Shown: positions 20,629-27,347 of the stretch, piece by piece
Layout: the number at the start of each line of letters is the position of its first letter
How positions within the stretch are numbered: the stretch's first letter is position 1
From: a virus
Length of the DNA: 31,365 bases
Virus record (IMG/VR): IMGVR_UViG_3300009285_016359
Coordinates: 1-31,365 of that record
Strand: one strand, 5' to 3'
Translations under genes and position numbers: made by a program
The notes under the pieces: generated by a model
Seen by the model: only the letters and a program-made list of their open reading frames with translations
Told to the model about the DNA's origin: nothing
The model's database searches: none

Positions 20629-20634
20629 ATTATA
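20629..20634 (-). promoter_or_regulatory. possible -10 element of the HNH gene
   Basis: The minus strand reads TATAAT here, 38 bp upstream of the HNH start codon, but no recognisable -35 lies 16-18 bp before it. It is weak support for a promoter. Confidence 0.35.
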
Positions 20635-20748
20635 CTCGTCGCATTTGGTGATTGGTAATATAAGAGACCCAACACCAACTCTTCCTGTCTTCGATCTTGA
20701 TTTGGAGTAGAAAGACATCCTGCAAAAACACTCGAAACAACTTATTTT

Positions 20749-20910
20749 CTACCCCAAGAAATAAACAAGATCGCGCAAGGCACACTGTACTGAGCTGTCG
20801 TCCCCTCTTACTTTATTTACTACTTTCATGCCGTAGCTGGCCTCCAGATATTGATCTGGCATCACCAAATGGGGGCTCTCTTGCCGTTGTACAGCTATCG
20901 TTTTAGTCAT
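20749..20910 (-). CDS. doubtful small ORF (53 aa)
   Basis: ATG at 20910 to the stop at 20749 gives MTKTIAVQRQESPHLVMPDQ and an acidic, soluble remainder, a composition compatible with a protein. There is no Shine-Dalgarno upstream and no promoter was found; a GTG-started extension to 21054 is proline- and tryptophan-rich and looks non-coding. The ORF is the only candidate gene in the 1-kb gap between the HNH gene and the RuvC-like gene. It may equally be chance. Confidence 0.25.
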   Translation of the reverse strand: MTKTIAVQRQESPHLVMPDQYLEASYGMKVVNKVRGDDSSVQCALRDLVYFLG

Positions 20911-21103
20911 GTGCAGCGATGTGGCGCTTGGCGGGCGTCGCGTTACCTGGGTGTCCCAGCTTGACCCACAGTGCCCATGACCGACTGGTATTCTGGCCTG
21001 TATGTTTCCCCACAAACCGCCCAGTCCGTTTTTGAAGCGTGAACAGCTAAACACGCGGGAGTTCTTTCATAAAGTTTCCGGCATTCATCCGAATGCTCGA
21101 TTG

Positions 21104-21217
21104 AAAAAAATAGATCGCGCCGCGCGGGGTACTTGGCAACACAGCCGGAGATACTCGGACTTGCGGTGGGACACCACTTGGCGTGTATTCACAGATGGGT
21201 TTCCCCGCGCGGCGCGA
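21104..21217 (-). ncRNA. structured RNA element A with 15-bp closing stem and U-run
   Basis: A perfect 15-bp inverted repeat (21115-21129 with 21203-21217, core CGCGCCGCGCGGGG) encloses 73 nt that contain smaller stems (CCG/CGG near 21144-21157 and GTGG/CCAC at 21167-21178). On the minus strand the closing stem is followed by TCTATTTTTTT, so it resembles a terminator with an elaborate apical domain. It lies 58 nt downstream of the second structured RNA on the same strand, and could be its final terminator. Confidence 0.5.
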
Positions 21218-21274
21218 AGAACGGAAAATAGATGGCATTTAGTTTAACATCCCGGTGTACATGTCCTATCGGCG

Positions 21275-21554
21275 ATGCAAAAACCTCGGAATCTCTGGCT
21301 GTGCGGTATGGTTGAGGTTGTGTGTAGGAGGTACGAACCCAAGCCGCCGCCGTCTAGCAGGTTTACGCGTCGAGTGGCCCGGAAGCGGGGAGAGAGGAAA
21401 GCAAAAACCCGCTTCCGAAATTCGAGCGCGCCTTGGATGTACGGTGTACAGTAAGCTCCCTGTGGGGGACAGGGTAGAAGGAGAAAACGCCACACCGCAC
21501 AGCCAGTGATGCCGAGGATATTCAAATTTTTCTCTGCTTGGCTTGTTGCCAAGC
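21275..21554 (-). ncRNA. candidate structured small RNA B (about 280 nt) with own promoter and U-run
   Basis: A promoter at 21561-21589 fires towards it, and a perfect 7-bp hairpin GCTTGGC/GCCAAGC (21536-21554) lies at the predicted 5' end. A long closing helix pairs 21494-21517 with 21284-21307 (22 bp, two 1x1 mismatches; core ACCGCACAGCCAG). On the minus strand TTTTT follows this helix at 21279-21283, giving terminator-like termination. Internal stems are CCCTGT/ACAGGG, TGTAC/GTACA, CGGAAGCGGG/CCCGCTTCCG (21380-21417) and an enclosing CGCG-TCGA pair. Three pyrimidine-rich unpaired stretches (21478-21487, 21390-21403, 21326-21331) are complementary to Shine-Dalgarno sequences. Confidence 0.6.
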
Positions 21555-21575
21555 GAGGTCAGTTTAACGTAAAAT
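21546..21575 (+). promoter_or_regulatory. late-operon promoter candidate
   Basis: TTGCCA (21546-21551), 18 bp and TAAAAT (21570-21575) would start transcription near 21582, 50 bp before the RuvC-like gene. It overlaps the opposing RNA promoter. Confidence 0.55.
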
Positions 21576-21589
21576 GAATCCGTTGTCAA
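21561..21589 (-). promoter_or_regulatory. promoter of structured RNA B
   Basis: On the minus strand TTGACA (21584-21589), 17 bp and TAAACT (21561-21566) predict a start near 21554, exactly at the base of the first hairpin. The -35 is perfect and the -10 matches 4 of 6. Confidence 0.6.
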
Positions 21590-21632
21590 GCGAAAAATTT
21601 GGCATAAGCAAAAAAACTGATGAGGATAGGCT

Positions 21633-22208
21633 ATGAGAAAGAAGAAACCAGCGCCGCGTCGTCCACGCTATGTGGTTGGGGTGGATGCGGATACGAAGGG
21701 TATTGCCCTATACACCATGCCCATTGGAATAGTTCCGCGGCATGCGTACGATCCACCCTGTTCGGAGGATACCCCCAACGCCCTGTATATCGAGCGGCCT
21801 AAAGATGGGGCGTCCCAGGAGCAGCACGCAGCTTACATCCAGCAGTTGCAGGCGGCTTTTATCCAAATAGCCGTGTTGGACGCGGAGGTCTGGGTCGAGG
21901 ATGTGTTCTGCCGGTCCCGCACGGGCTACCGATCTTTGTGCATGGTGCGCGGGGAGCTGCGGATGACGGCGCTTTCGCTGGGGTGTCGCCCGTTCCAATG
22001 GGTGCTGGCGTCTGCGTGGCAACCTCGGGTGTTTAAGCGGCTGCTTAACCAATCGAAACGCGCCACGGGGGGCCAAACCAAGGTATATGCCAAGAAAGCG
22101 GCGTTGCACATCGATCCTATGGGAATGGACGGCGCGAACGAACACGAGTGCGATGCGTGCTGTATCGCGTACTATGCGTGGATGAGGGTTATGGGATGTT
22201 TCGTATAG
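21633..22208 (+). CDS. RuvC-like Holliday junction resolvase (191 aa)
   Basis: The ATG follows ATGAGGATAGGCT. The RNase H-like fold of RuvC is indicated by VVGVDADTKG (D18), VWVEDVF (E89) and EHECDACCIAYYAW (H171, D174), acidic residues in the order and spacing of RuvC-family active sites. The middle (TGYRSLCMVRGELRMTALSL) resembles the conserved helix. The length is typical of phage RuvC-like proteins encoded beside terminase genes. It probably resolves branched DNA before packaging. It overlaps the small terminase gene by 13 bp. Confidence 0.82.
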   Translation: MRKKKPAPRRPRYVVGVDADTKGIALYTMPIGIVPRHAYDPPCSEDTPNALYIERPKDGASQEQHAAYIQQLQAAFIQIAVLDAEVWVEDVFCRSRTGYRSLCMVRGELRMTALSLGCRPFQWVLASAWQPRVFKRLLNQSKRATGGQTKVYAKKAALHIDPMGMDGANEHECDACCIAYYAWMRVMGCFV

Positions 22209-22924
22209 TCAAGAGGCGTAAATCCACGAAGCGTCCGGGGAGCGGGAACCGTATTACGTTCGAGCAGTACACGGCGATGTACGAGGCGTACGCGAAAGAG
22301 CGAAACGTACAGGACGTGGCGCGTGCGGGAGGGGTGTCGGTCGATACCGCGAAGTTCTATGTGCATGCGGGCACATCCAGGTATCCTGCCATTAAGCACC
22401 GCTACCAAAATGCCATTGATCACGCCATAGAGGACCAGGATCGACAGCTCGTTTTTCACCGTCGTATTCACCGCGCGTCGTTATCTAATTTACAAGAGCT
22501 GGCTGCGGAGGCAATCTCTCGCGTGCGTCTGATTCCCAAAGGTGCGTTCTTGGTGGGCCCGAATGGTCAACGGGTACAGAACGAGCGTGGAGAGGACATT
22601 GTGGCCGTGGACGAGGCCACGTTCTCACAATTGGTGCGGACTTCAAAAGAGTTGAGCGAATGGGACGATACGCTGCATGGTGCCGCGCCGGATGCGCCGC
22701 CGCCTCCTACGGTGGTTACACAGATAGGGATTAATGTGCTAGACCCCTCCGCGGTCGCTGCCGCGGCGAAAGACGTTCAGCGCGTCGTGCAGTTGTCAAA
22801 TCGTATTGCCGGTACACCCGCGGAGCGCAACGTCGAGGCGATTCTTGCCGAAGAAGTGCATACACGCATCGATACCGGAGACGAACAGGACGAAGCCGAT
22901 GGCAACACCAATCCAGCGGCTTAG
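22196..22924 (+). CDS. terminase small subunit candidate (242 aa)
   Basis: ATG at 22196 follows GAGGGTTATGG and overlaps the RuvC-like gene by 13 bp. Residues about 20-70 contain a helix-turn-helix (MYEAYAKERNVQDVARAGGV then SVDTAKFYVHAG), as in small terminases that recognise the packaging site. Residues 85-160 are helical and would mediate oligomerisation. A proline-rich linker (APDAPPPPTVV) and acidic tail follow, and the gene overlaps the large terminase by 26 bp. Position and layout, rather than a specific family signature, support the call. Confidence 0.7.
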   Translation: MFRIVKRRKSTKRPGSGNRITFEQYTAMYEAYAKERNVQDVARAGGVSVDTAKFYVHAGTSRYPAIKHRYQNAIDHAIEDQDRQLVFHRRIHRASLSNLQELAAEAISRVRLIPKGAFLVGPNGQRVQNERGEDIVAVDEATFSQLVRTSKELSEWDDTLHGAAPDAPPPPTVVTQIGINVLDPSAVAAAAKDVQRVVQLSNRIAGTPAERNVEAILAEEVHTRIDTGDEQDEADGNTNPAA

Positions 22925-24764
22925 ACTTCCGCCCGAGGACTTGTTAGAGCGCGTTACCCGCTTGCGTGAATATTACCGTGCGCAGGCGTACCGAACGGAA
23001 CTGCATACCGGGCATGCCCCCGTTTCTATTTCTGATGGCACGGACGAGTTAGCTGGGATTAGTCGCATTGCCGGGGTATCGCGTGCGGAGGCCCAGAGCG
23101 TGCAAGCGGAACTGGACGCCGCGGACGATCCGCTGGTGGCGCTGTCCCAAATCGTGAAAGGGGTAGATGAGGCGACGCTGAATTACCTCTATGCGGACTG
23201 CTCCTACAAATACTTTATTCGTAAGTACCTTAATCAACATTTTTCTCGCGCATTTGCACCGTTGTTTCATGACAGTATGTTTGAGACGGCGCGTATGGTG
23301 GAAACCCATGCAATTAGCACCCCATGTGTTTCAGTTGGCCCGCGCGCTTGGGGTAAGAGTCTAATCCTTGGCATCACTATGCCTATAAAATGTATTATAT
23401 TCCCACACTATATTTATTACCCAGATAGAGAGCTAGATATTTCCAAGCGATCTATTCTCTTTATATCATTGGACTTGCGGAGCTCCGTACGTTCGTTGAC
23501 TTCAGTGTGTAACGAATTCGAAACGAATGAAATCATCCGACGCGACTTCGGGGAGTTTTACCACGACCCGGAGGCGAAGCTGCGTCGTAAGCCGTGGTCT
23601 AAGACGCTGGCGGTGATGCTAAACGGCAAGCGTATGGAGGCGGCAAGCCGTAATACTAAGATTCGCGGCATCGCGGCTGCTGGCACGCGCCCCGATCTAA
23701 TCCTCCCGGATGATGTCGAGCCGGACGAAGAAGGTGAGGCATTGAGGCGCTGTGAGCGGGACTACCGATGGATGACTCGCGTGGTGATCAATGCCGTGCA
23801 CGTGGAGAACGGGAACGTCGTTATCCTTGGGAACGATACGCACGATAATGGTGTAATCTCTCGGATGATTGAGCATGGGAGGAAGCAAGGTTGGCGGGTT
23901 AATGTGTTTAAGGTTTTTGAGATCGATCCGCAATCAGGGGAGAAAATCTATACGTGGCCAGAAGTCTTTGGTCCAGAGTTCGAGCGAGAGAAGCTCGCTG
24001 TTATTGGTGACGCTGCATTTGCGTCAGAGTATCAGATGGAAGGCAGCGGCGTCCAGAAACAACTTTCCAAGGAGGATTTTACCGATTACACAATGGCCGA
24101 CCTTCGCCCCATCCTGCAGCGGCTTACGATTTACGGTGCCATTGACCCCGCACCAACGACAAATCCACGCAGCGACGATACGGCCATCGGGGGTATTGGG
24201 GAAGATACACAAACCGGCTTGATTTATGTACTTCCAGCTACGATTGGTCAATTCCCCATCATTACGCACCAGCAAAAGGTGCTGGACTTTTGTTTTGAGT
24301 GGAACCCGAAGACGTTTGGGGTGGAGACAACGAACTACCAGTTGGCACTCAAATCTGGGCTGGACGAGCGTGCGGAGCAGGAGGGCTTGAAACTCCCACT
24401 GACGGCGCTTAATCAATCTGGTGACAAGAAATCGCGTATAGCTAACCGCTTGTTCGGTCGTATCTTACGTGGTGTCATTCGATTCTGCGTCGGAGACCCT
24501 GGGAATGAGAAGATCAAGGTGCAGCTTATGAAGCTCATTAACACAGATTCCCACGACGACGGCGCGGATATGTTGGAAATGGCGGTGCGGCTACGGGATA
24601 TGGACCGGCTCGGGAAAAAGAAAACCGTGGGGTACGCCAGGGCGCTGGTGGTCAAAACTGATGGGCGGCGTAAAGGCAATGGTAGAAACGTCGAACGCAT
24701 CCAGCACATAGGAGGTGGGCGGGTGCGTATGCTATACCGTTCTGCGCGTGGGGGAACTCGTTGA
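22899..24764 (+). CDS. terL: terminase large subunit (621 aa)
   Basis: The ATG at 22899 follows CAGGACGAAGCCG. After an unusual N-terminal domain of about 90 residues, the packaging ATPase shows Walker A GPRAWGKS (147-154) and Walker B LILPDDVE (267-274), followed by the coupling motif VVILGNDTH (307-315). The nuclease domain begins with AIDPAPTTNPRSDDTAI (D416) and contains FGVETTNY (E476) and a late HDDGADML. The protein translocates DNA into the prohead and cuts it at the start and end of packaging. A conspicuously AT-rich stretch lies at 23375-23470, just after Walker A. Confidence 0.92.
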   Translation: MATPIQRLRLPPEDLLERVTRLREYYRAQAYRTELHTGHAPVSISDGTDELAGISRIAGVSRAEAQSVQAELDAADDPLVALSQIVKGVDEATLNYLYADCSYKYFIRKYLNQHFSRAFAPLFHDSMFETARMVETHAISTPCVSVGPRAWGKSLILGITMPIKCIIFPHYIYYPDRELDISKRSILFISLDLRSSVRSLTSVCNEFETNEIIRRDFGEFYHDPEAKLRRKPWSKTLAVMLNGKRMEAASRNTKIRGIAAAGTRPDLILPDDVEPDEEGEALRRCERDYRWMTRVVINAVHVENGNVVILGNDTHDNGVISRMIEHGRKQGWRVNVFKVFEIDPQSGEKIYTWPEVFGPEFEREKLAVIGDAAFASEYQMEGSGVQKQLSKEDFTDYTMADLRPILQRLTIYGAIDPAPTTNPRSDDTAIGGIGEDTQTGLIYVLPATIGQFPIITHQQKVLDFCFEWNPKTFGVETTNYQLALKSGLDERAEQEGLKLPLTALNQSGDKKSRIANRLFGRILRGVIRFCVGDPGNEKIKVQLMKLINTDSHDDGADMLEMAVRLRDMDRLGKKKTVGYARALVVKTDGRRKGNGRNVERIQHIGGGRVRMLYRSARGGTR

Positions 24765-24774
24765 ATTAAGGTCT

Positions 24775-24963
24775 AAAATGGGGTGGCCGCTGATGGTGTT
24801 ACCGGGGGATTTCCACCAGCGGCCTGTCCTGTGTGGGGACTGTTCGCTTATGTGAAGAGGGCTTGTAGCATCCTCGTTTGTATCCAGGGGAGGAGGGCGA
24901 ACCCGCCTCCCCTGCTGACCCTAACTGCCCAGTACGGACTGCCTATCCGTACCAGACCTCGCA
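24775..24963 (-). ncRNA. candidate small RNA C (about 190 nt) antisense between terminase and portal
   Basis: A perfect-looking promoter on the minus strand (24970-24999) faces a 190-nt region with three strong hairpins: GTACGGA/TCCGTAC (24932-24952); CAGGGGAGG/CCTCCCCTG with inner GGG-TTCG-CCC (24885-24914), almost a 12-bp stem; and an 11-bp stem with bulge (GGCCGCTG...CAGCGGCC, 24785-24824) followed on the minus strand by ACCCCATTTT, a weak terminator. No credible protein gene exists in 24765-25060. The RNA would end about 10 nt after the convergent end of the large terminase gene. Confidence 0.55.
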
Positions 24964-24969
24964 TTTTGT

Positions 24970-24999
24970 ACTATACGGTACAGGGTACGTGCTTGTCAA
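24970..24999 (-). promoter_or_regulatory. promoter of small RNA C
   Basis: TTGACA (24994-24999), 18 bp and TATAGT (24970-24975) on the minus strand predict a start near 24963. It is back to back with the portal promoter at 25025-25054. Confidence 0.75.
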
Positions 25000-25024
25000 T
25001 AGCCGATCCCAATACCTTGGGCAG

Positions 25025-25054
25025 TTGACAGGGAGGCCCTACAAGCGGTAGCAT
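25025..25054 (+). promoter_or_regulatory. portal promoter candidate, nearly leaderless
   Basis: TTGACA (25025-25030), 18 bp and TAGCAT (25049-25054) predict initiation at about 25061, the A of the portal start codon. No Shine-Dalgarno is present between the -10 and this ATG. Confidence 0.55.
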
Positions 25055-25060
25055 GGTTGT

Positions 25061-26842
25061 ATGGCAGGTGTGCGTTTTACGAGCAAGAACAAGAACCGTG
25101 GCTACCAAGCAGTTACGCTGGGTGGCGGGGCCAACCGTATCACCGCGGGGATTATCTCGTCCAAGGGGAAATTCGTTAGTGGGAAGGTGCTTAAAGAGCA
25201 GTTTGACCTGAACGATTTCCTGACAGGGATTATCACTGGGAGCAATGAGATTCAATTGCGTAAGGCGGCGCGCGGGGGTAACGATACGCTACCGCAGGTT
25301 TCACGTGAGCTGAACGACAGCGATGCTACCGGCTCGGGGTGGTCCAAGACTGTCGAACCCCCCTATTCGTTCCCTACCTTGACACGTCTGCTTGAAGTGT
25401 GTGATATGCACGATGCGTGTATTCAAACCAAGGCGCATGACTACGCATACCACGGTTGGTTCCTGGAAGACGCTCCCGAACTCAAGCATTCGAATGTTCC
25501 CGCTAAGGACGTGGAGGCCGCTAGGCTCGAAGTCACTACGTTCCTGGAACATTGCGTTGGCGACGACCGCGGCGATATTGCGAGCCTGGTTCGAGACGTA
25601 GCAATCTATTGGGAAGCTACCGGATCGTCCCCATTCGAAATCATGCGGGACCGTCGCGGGTTCATCAGCTCGTTTAACCACATCCCGATGGACGACGTGG
25701 TTGCGTTGCGCGATTACCAGACCCGCACTCCGAAGACGGCGCACTTCAAACAGACCAAGGGATATTCGACGCGCTACTTCGCGGGATTCAACGATAACGT
25801 AAAGTTCAACGGGTTCGATCCCCTGACGGCTACGCTCGATAAGTTCCCACCGTACGGGCAGCGTGAACAGGCTGTAGGGTTGAACCCACCGTTCTTGCAT
25901 TACGGTAAGGAAGGCGAATACGTGCGGGACTTTGCTTCCGCCGCGACTGAGATGATTTTGCTTACCCGGTCCCCGAAGATGAAGTCTACGGTGTATGGGA
26001 CTCCCGCGGCTTACTCTGCCATGCTGCCAATTCTGGGGAGTATGAAAGCGGATGCGTTCAATCTGGCGTTCTTCGATTCGTACGGCGTGCCGCAGTACGC
26101 GGTTGTGATGCGCGGGCTACAGGGGAGTAGTGGAGCAAGCACGGCGTTGACAGACGACGACGCCCTGGATGCAGTAGCCAATAATGCGTCGATTATCGAG
26201 GAGTATTTTCAGGAGTTCGTGGCGACCGGGGATCGACGCGGTGTTCTGTTCTTGCAGGCGTACGGCGAAGCGGAGATAGAGTTCATTCCATTGTCCGCGA
26301 ACGAGAACCTCGATCAATCGTTCACAACCTACACGACGAGTACTCGGGACCGCATTCGTATTGCGCACCGTGTACCGCCAGCGGCGGTGGGGATTCATGA
26401 AACCGCGAACCTGGGGTCCGGTCGTGACACGGTGCAGTTGATGCGCTACCGGGAGCATACGGTAACGCCGGGACAGCGGTACTACGCGTCCTGGGTGAAT
26501 CGGTTGATTCGTTGCGGGCTGTTGATTTCTTACTTTAACTTTCAATTTCGCCCAATGCCCGTGGATGACGAGATTGCGCTGCGTAAGTTGCGCCTGGACG
26601 AGTACGAACGGGGCGGACTGTCGCCGAACGAATACCGGCGCGAGACGGGGCGCGCGTCGTTCACGGACCCGGAGAAGGGCGAGGATGCTGGAGACTCGTT
26701 GTACATTCGCAATGCACAGATTGCCGTGGTTTCTCCAAAAGGCGGGTTGATGACTACGATGCCCGGCGAAAAGGGCGGCAACCTGGACGCGCTGGCTGCA
26801 CAAGCGACGCAGAAGCCAGACGAAACGCAGCCAAAGGAATAA
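25061..26842 (+). CDS. phage portal protein (593 aa)
   Basis: The ORF lies between the terminase and protease genes, as portals do. An N-terminal variable region of about 100 residues is followed by a helical stem/wing region (YSFPTLTRLLEVCDMHDACI), aromatic and polar strands, and the conserved late segment TSTRDRIRIAHRVPPAAVGI (about 440-459) then DTVQLMRYREHTVTPGQRYY. A C-terminal crown region follows. This layout fits the HK97/PBSX-type portal families. It forms the dodecameric channel at one capsid vertex. The start at 25061 lacks a ribosome-binding site and may be leaderless; an alternative downstream GTG is possible. Confidence 0.85.
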   Translation: MAGVRFTSKNKNRGYQAVTLGGGANRITAGIISSKGKFVSGKVLKEQFDLNDFLTGIITGSNEIQLRKAARGGNDTLPQVSRELNDSDATGSGWSKTVEPPYSFPTLTRLLEVCDMHDACIQTKAHDYAYHGWFLEDAPELKHSNVPAKDVEAARLEVTTFLEHCVGDDRGDIASLVRDVAIYWEATGSSPFEIMRDRRGFISSFNHIPMDDVVALRDYQTRTPKTAHFKQTKGYSTRYFAGFNDNVKFNGFDPLTATLDKFPPYGQREQAVGLNPPFLHYGKEGEYVRDFASAATEMILLTRSPKMKSTVYGTPAAYSAMLPILGSMKADAFNLAFFDSYGVPQYAVVMRGLQGSSGASTALTDDDALDAVANNASIIEEYFQEFVATGDRRGVLFLQAYGEAEIEFIPLSANENLDQSFTTYTTSTRDRIRIAHRVPPAAVGIHETANLGSGRDTVQLMRYREHTVTPGQRYYASWVNRLIRCGLLISYFNFQFRPMPVDDEIALRKLRLDEYERGGLSPNEYRRETGRASFTDPEKGEDAGDSLYIRNAQIAVVSPKGGLMTTMPGEKGGNLDALAAQATQKPDETQPKE

Positions 26843-26844
26843 GC

Positions 26845-27006
26845 ATGCTGAATAAGAGTTCGGAGCCTATCGTCGTCCGCCCGCTTGCGGACAACAAAGT
26901 TTCGCTGCGTCCCGTACGCGCTGTACTATGGGCAATTGCCTATGCGTTCGGCAAGGCGGGAAATCTGATTGGATTTCGCGTCGGTGGAAAGAAGGGTGGT
27001 GCCTGA
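26845..27006 (+). CDS. small hypothetical protein (53 aa)
   Basis: ATG at 26845 follows CAAAGGAATAAGC, immediately after the portal stop. The peptide is short and basic with a modestly hydrophobic central helix (RAVLWAIAYAFGKAGNLIGF). It lies in the head operon and ends TGATG, which overlaps a possible start for a long in-frame ORF to 28391. Neither a membrane protein nor a head decoration protein can be excluded. Confidence 0.6.
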   Translation: MLNKSSEPIVVRPLADNKVSLRPVRAVLWAIAYAFGKAGNLIGFRVGGKKGGA

Positions 27007-27048
27007 TGTCGGGACGCCCTGATGACTTTGGGCCAGGAGGGAAACCCC

Positions 27049-27246
27049 GTGGACGATCAAGCGTACGACCCGTTCGACCCGAACAAGCAGGAACGGGAAG
27101 TGGAGAAGCCGACGAAGAAACCGTTGGTGAACGTGAACGTGTTGCCGCTCGTGCGACGGAAGCGAATGCCGAGCACGAAGGCAAAGAGGTTCGCGCAACA
27201 GCAACGGGAGTCATTGGTGACGGGGAAGGTAACGAAGTTGCCGTAG
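27049..27246 (+). CDS. small basic protein with GTG start (65 aa)
   Basis: GTG at 27049 follows CCAGGAGGGAAACCCC, an ideal site. The frame has strongly G/C-biased third codon positions, like the flanking head genes. The product starts VDDQAYDPFDPNKQEREVEK and has a very basic middle (LPLVRRKRMPSTKAKRFAQQ). The same DNA is open in another frame (from ATG 27006, running into 27348..28391) that is acidic and also protein-like, so this call is a choice between overlapping frames. Function unknown. Confidence 0.5.
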   Translation: MDDQAYDPFDPNKQEREVEKPTKKPLVNVNVLPLVRRKRMPSTKAKRFAQQQRESLVTGKVTKLP

Positions 27247-27347
27247 ATACCGCGCCGCCGAGTAAGTTGGATTGGGTGCGGCTCGATTATCGCTTGCATA
27301 AATTCATTCTTAGCATGGTACGAAAGCATTCAAAGGAGGAAAAAGCA

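Noticed and set aside
21308-21345. T-arm-like GGTACGAACC suggesting a tRNA or tmRNA
   Set aside because: No cloverleaf or tmRNA tag reading frame could be built around it.
20592-21632. Integrase attachment or cos site in the gap before the late genes
   Set aside because: No integrase gene in the window and no repeated ends or cohesive sequence that can be recognised from this window alone.
24783-25028. Plus-strand ORF of 81 codons between terminase and portal
   Set aside because: It reads through three strong hairpins, has no ribosome-binding site and random composition.
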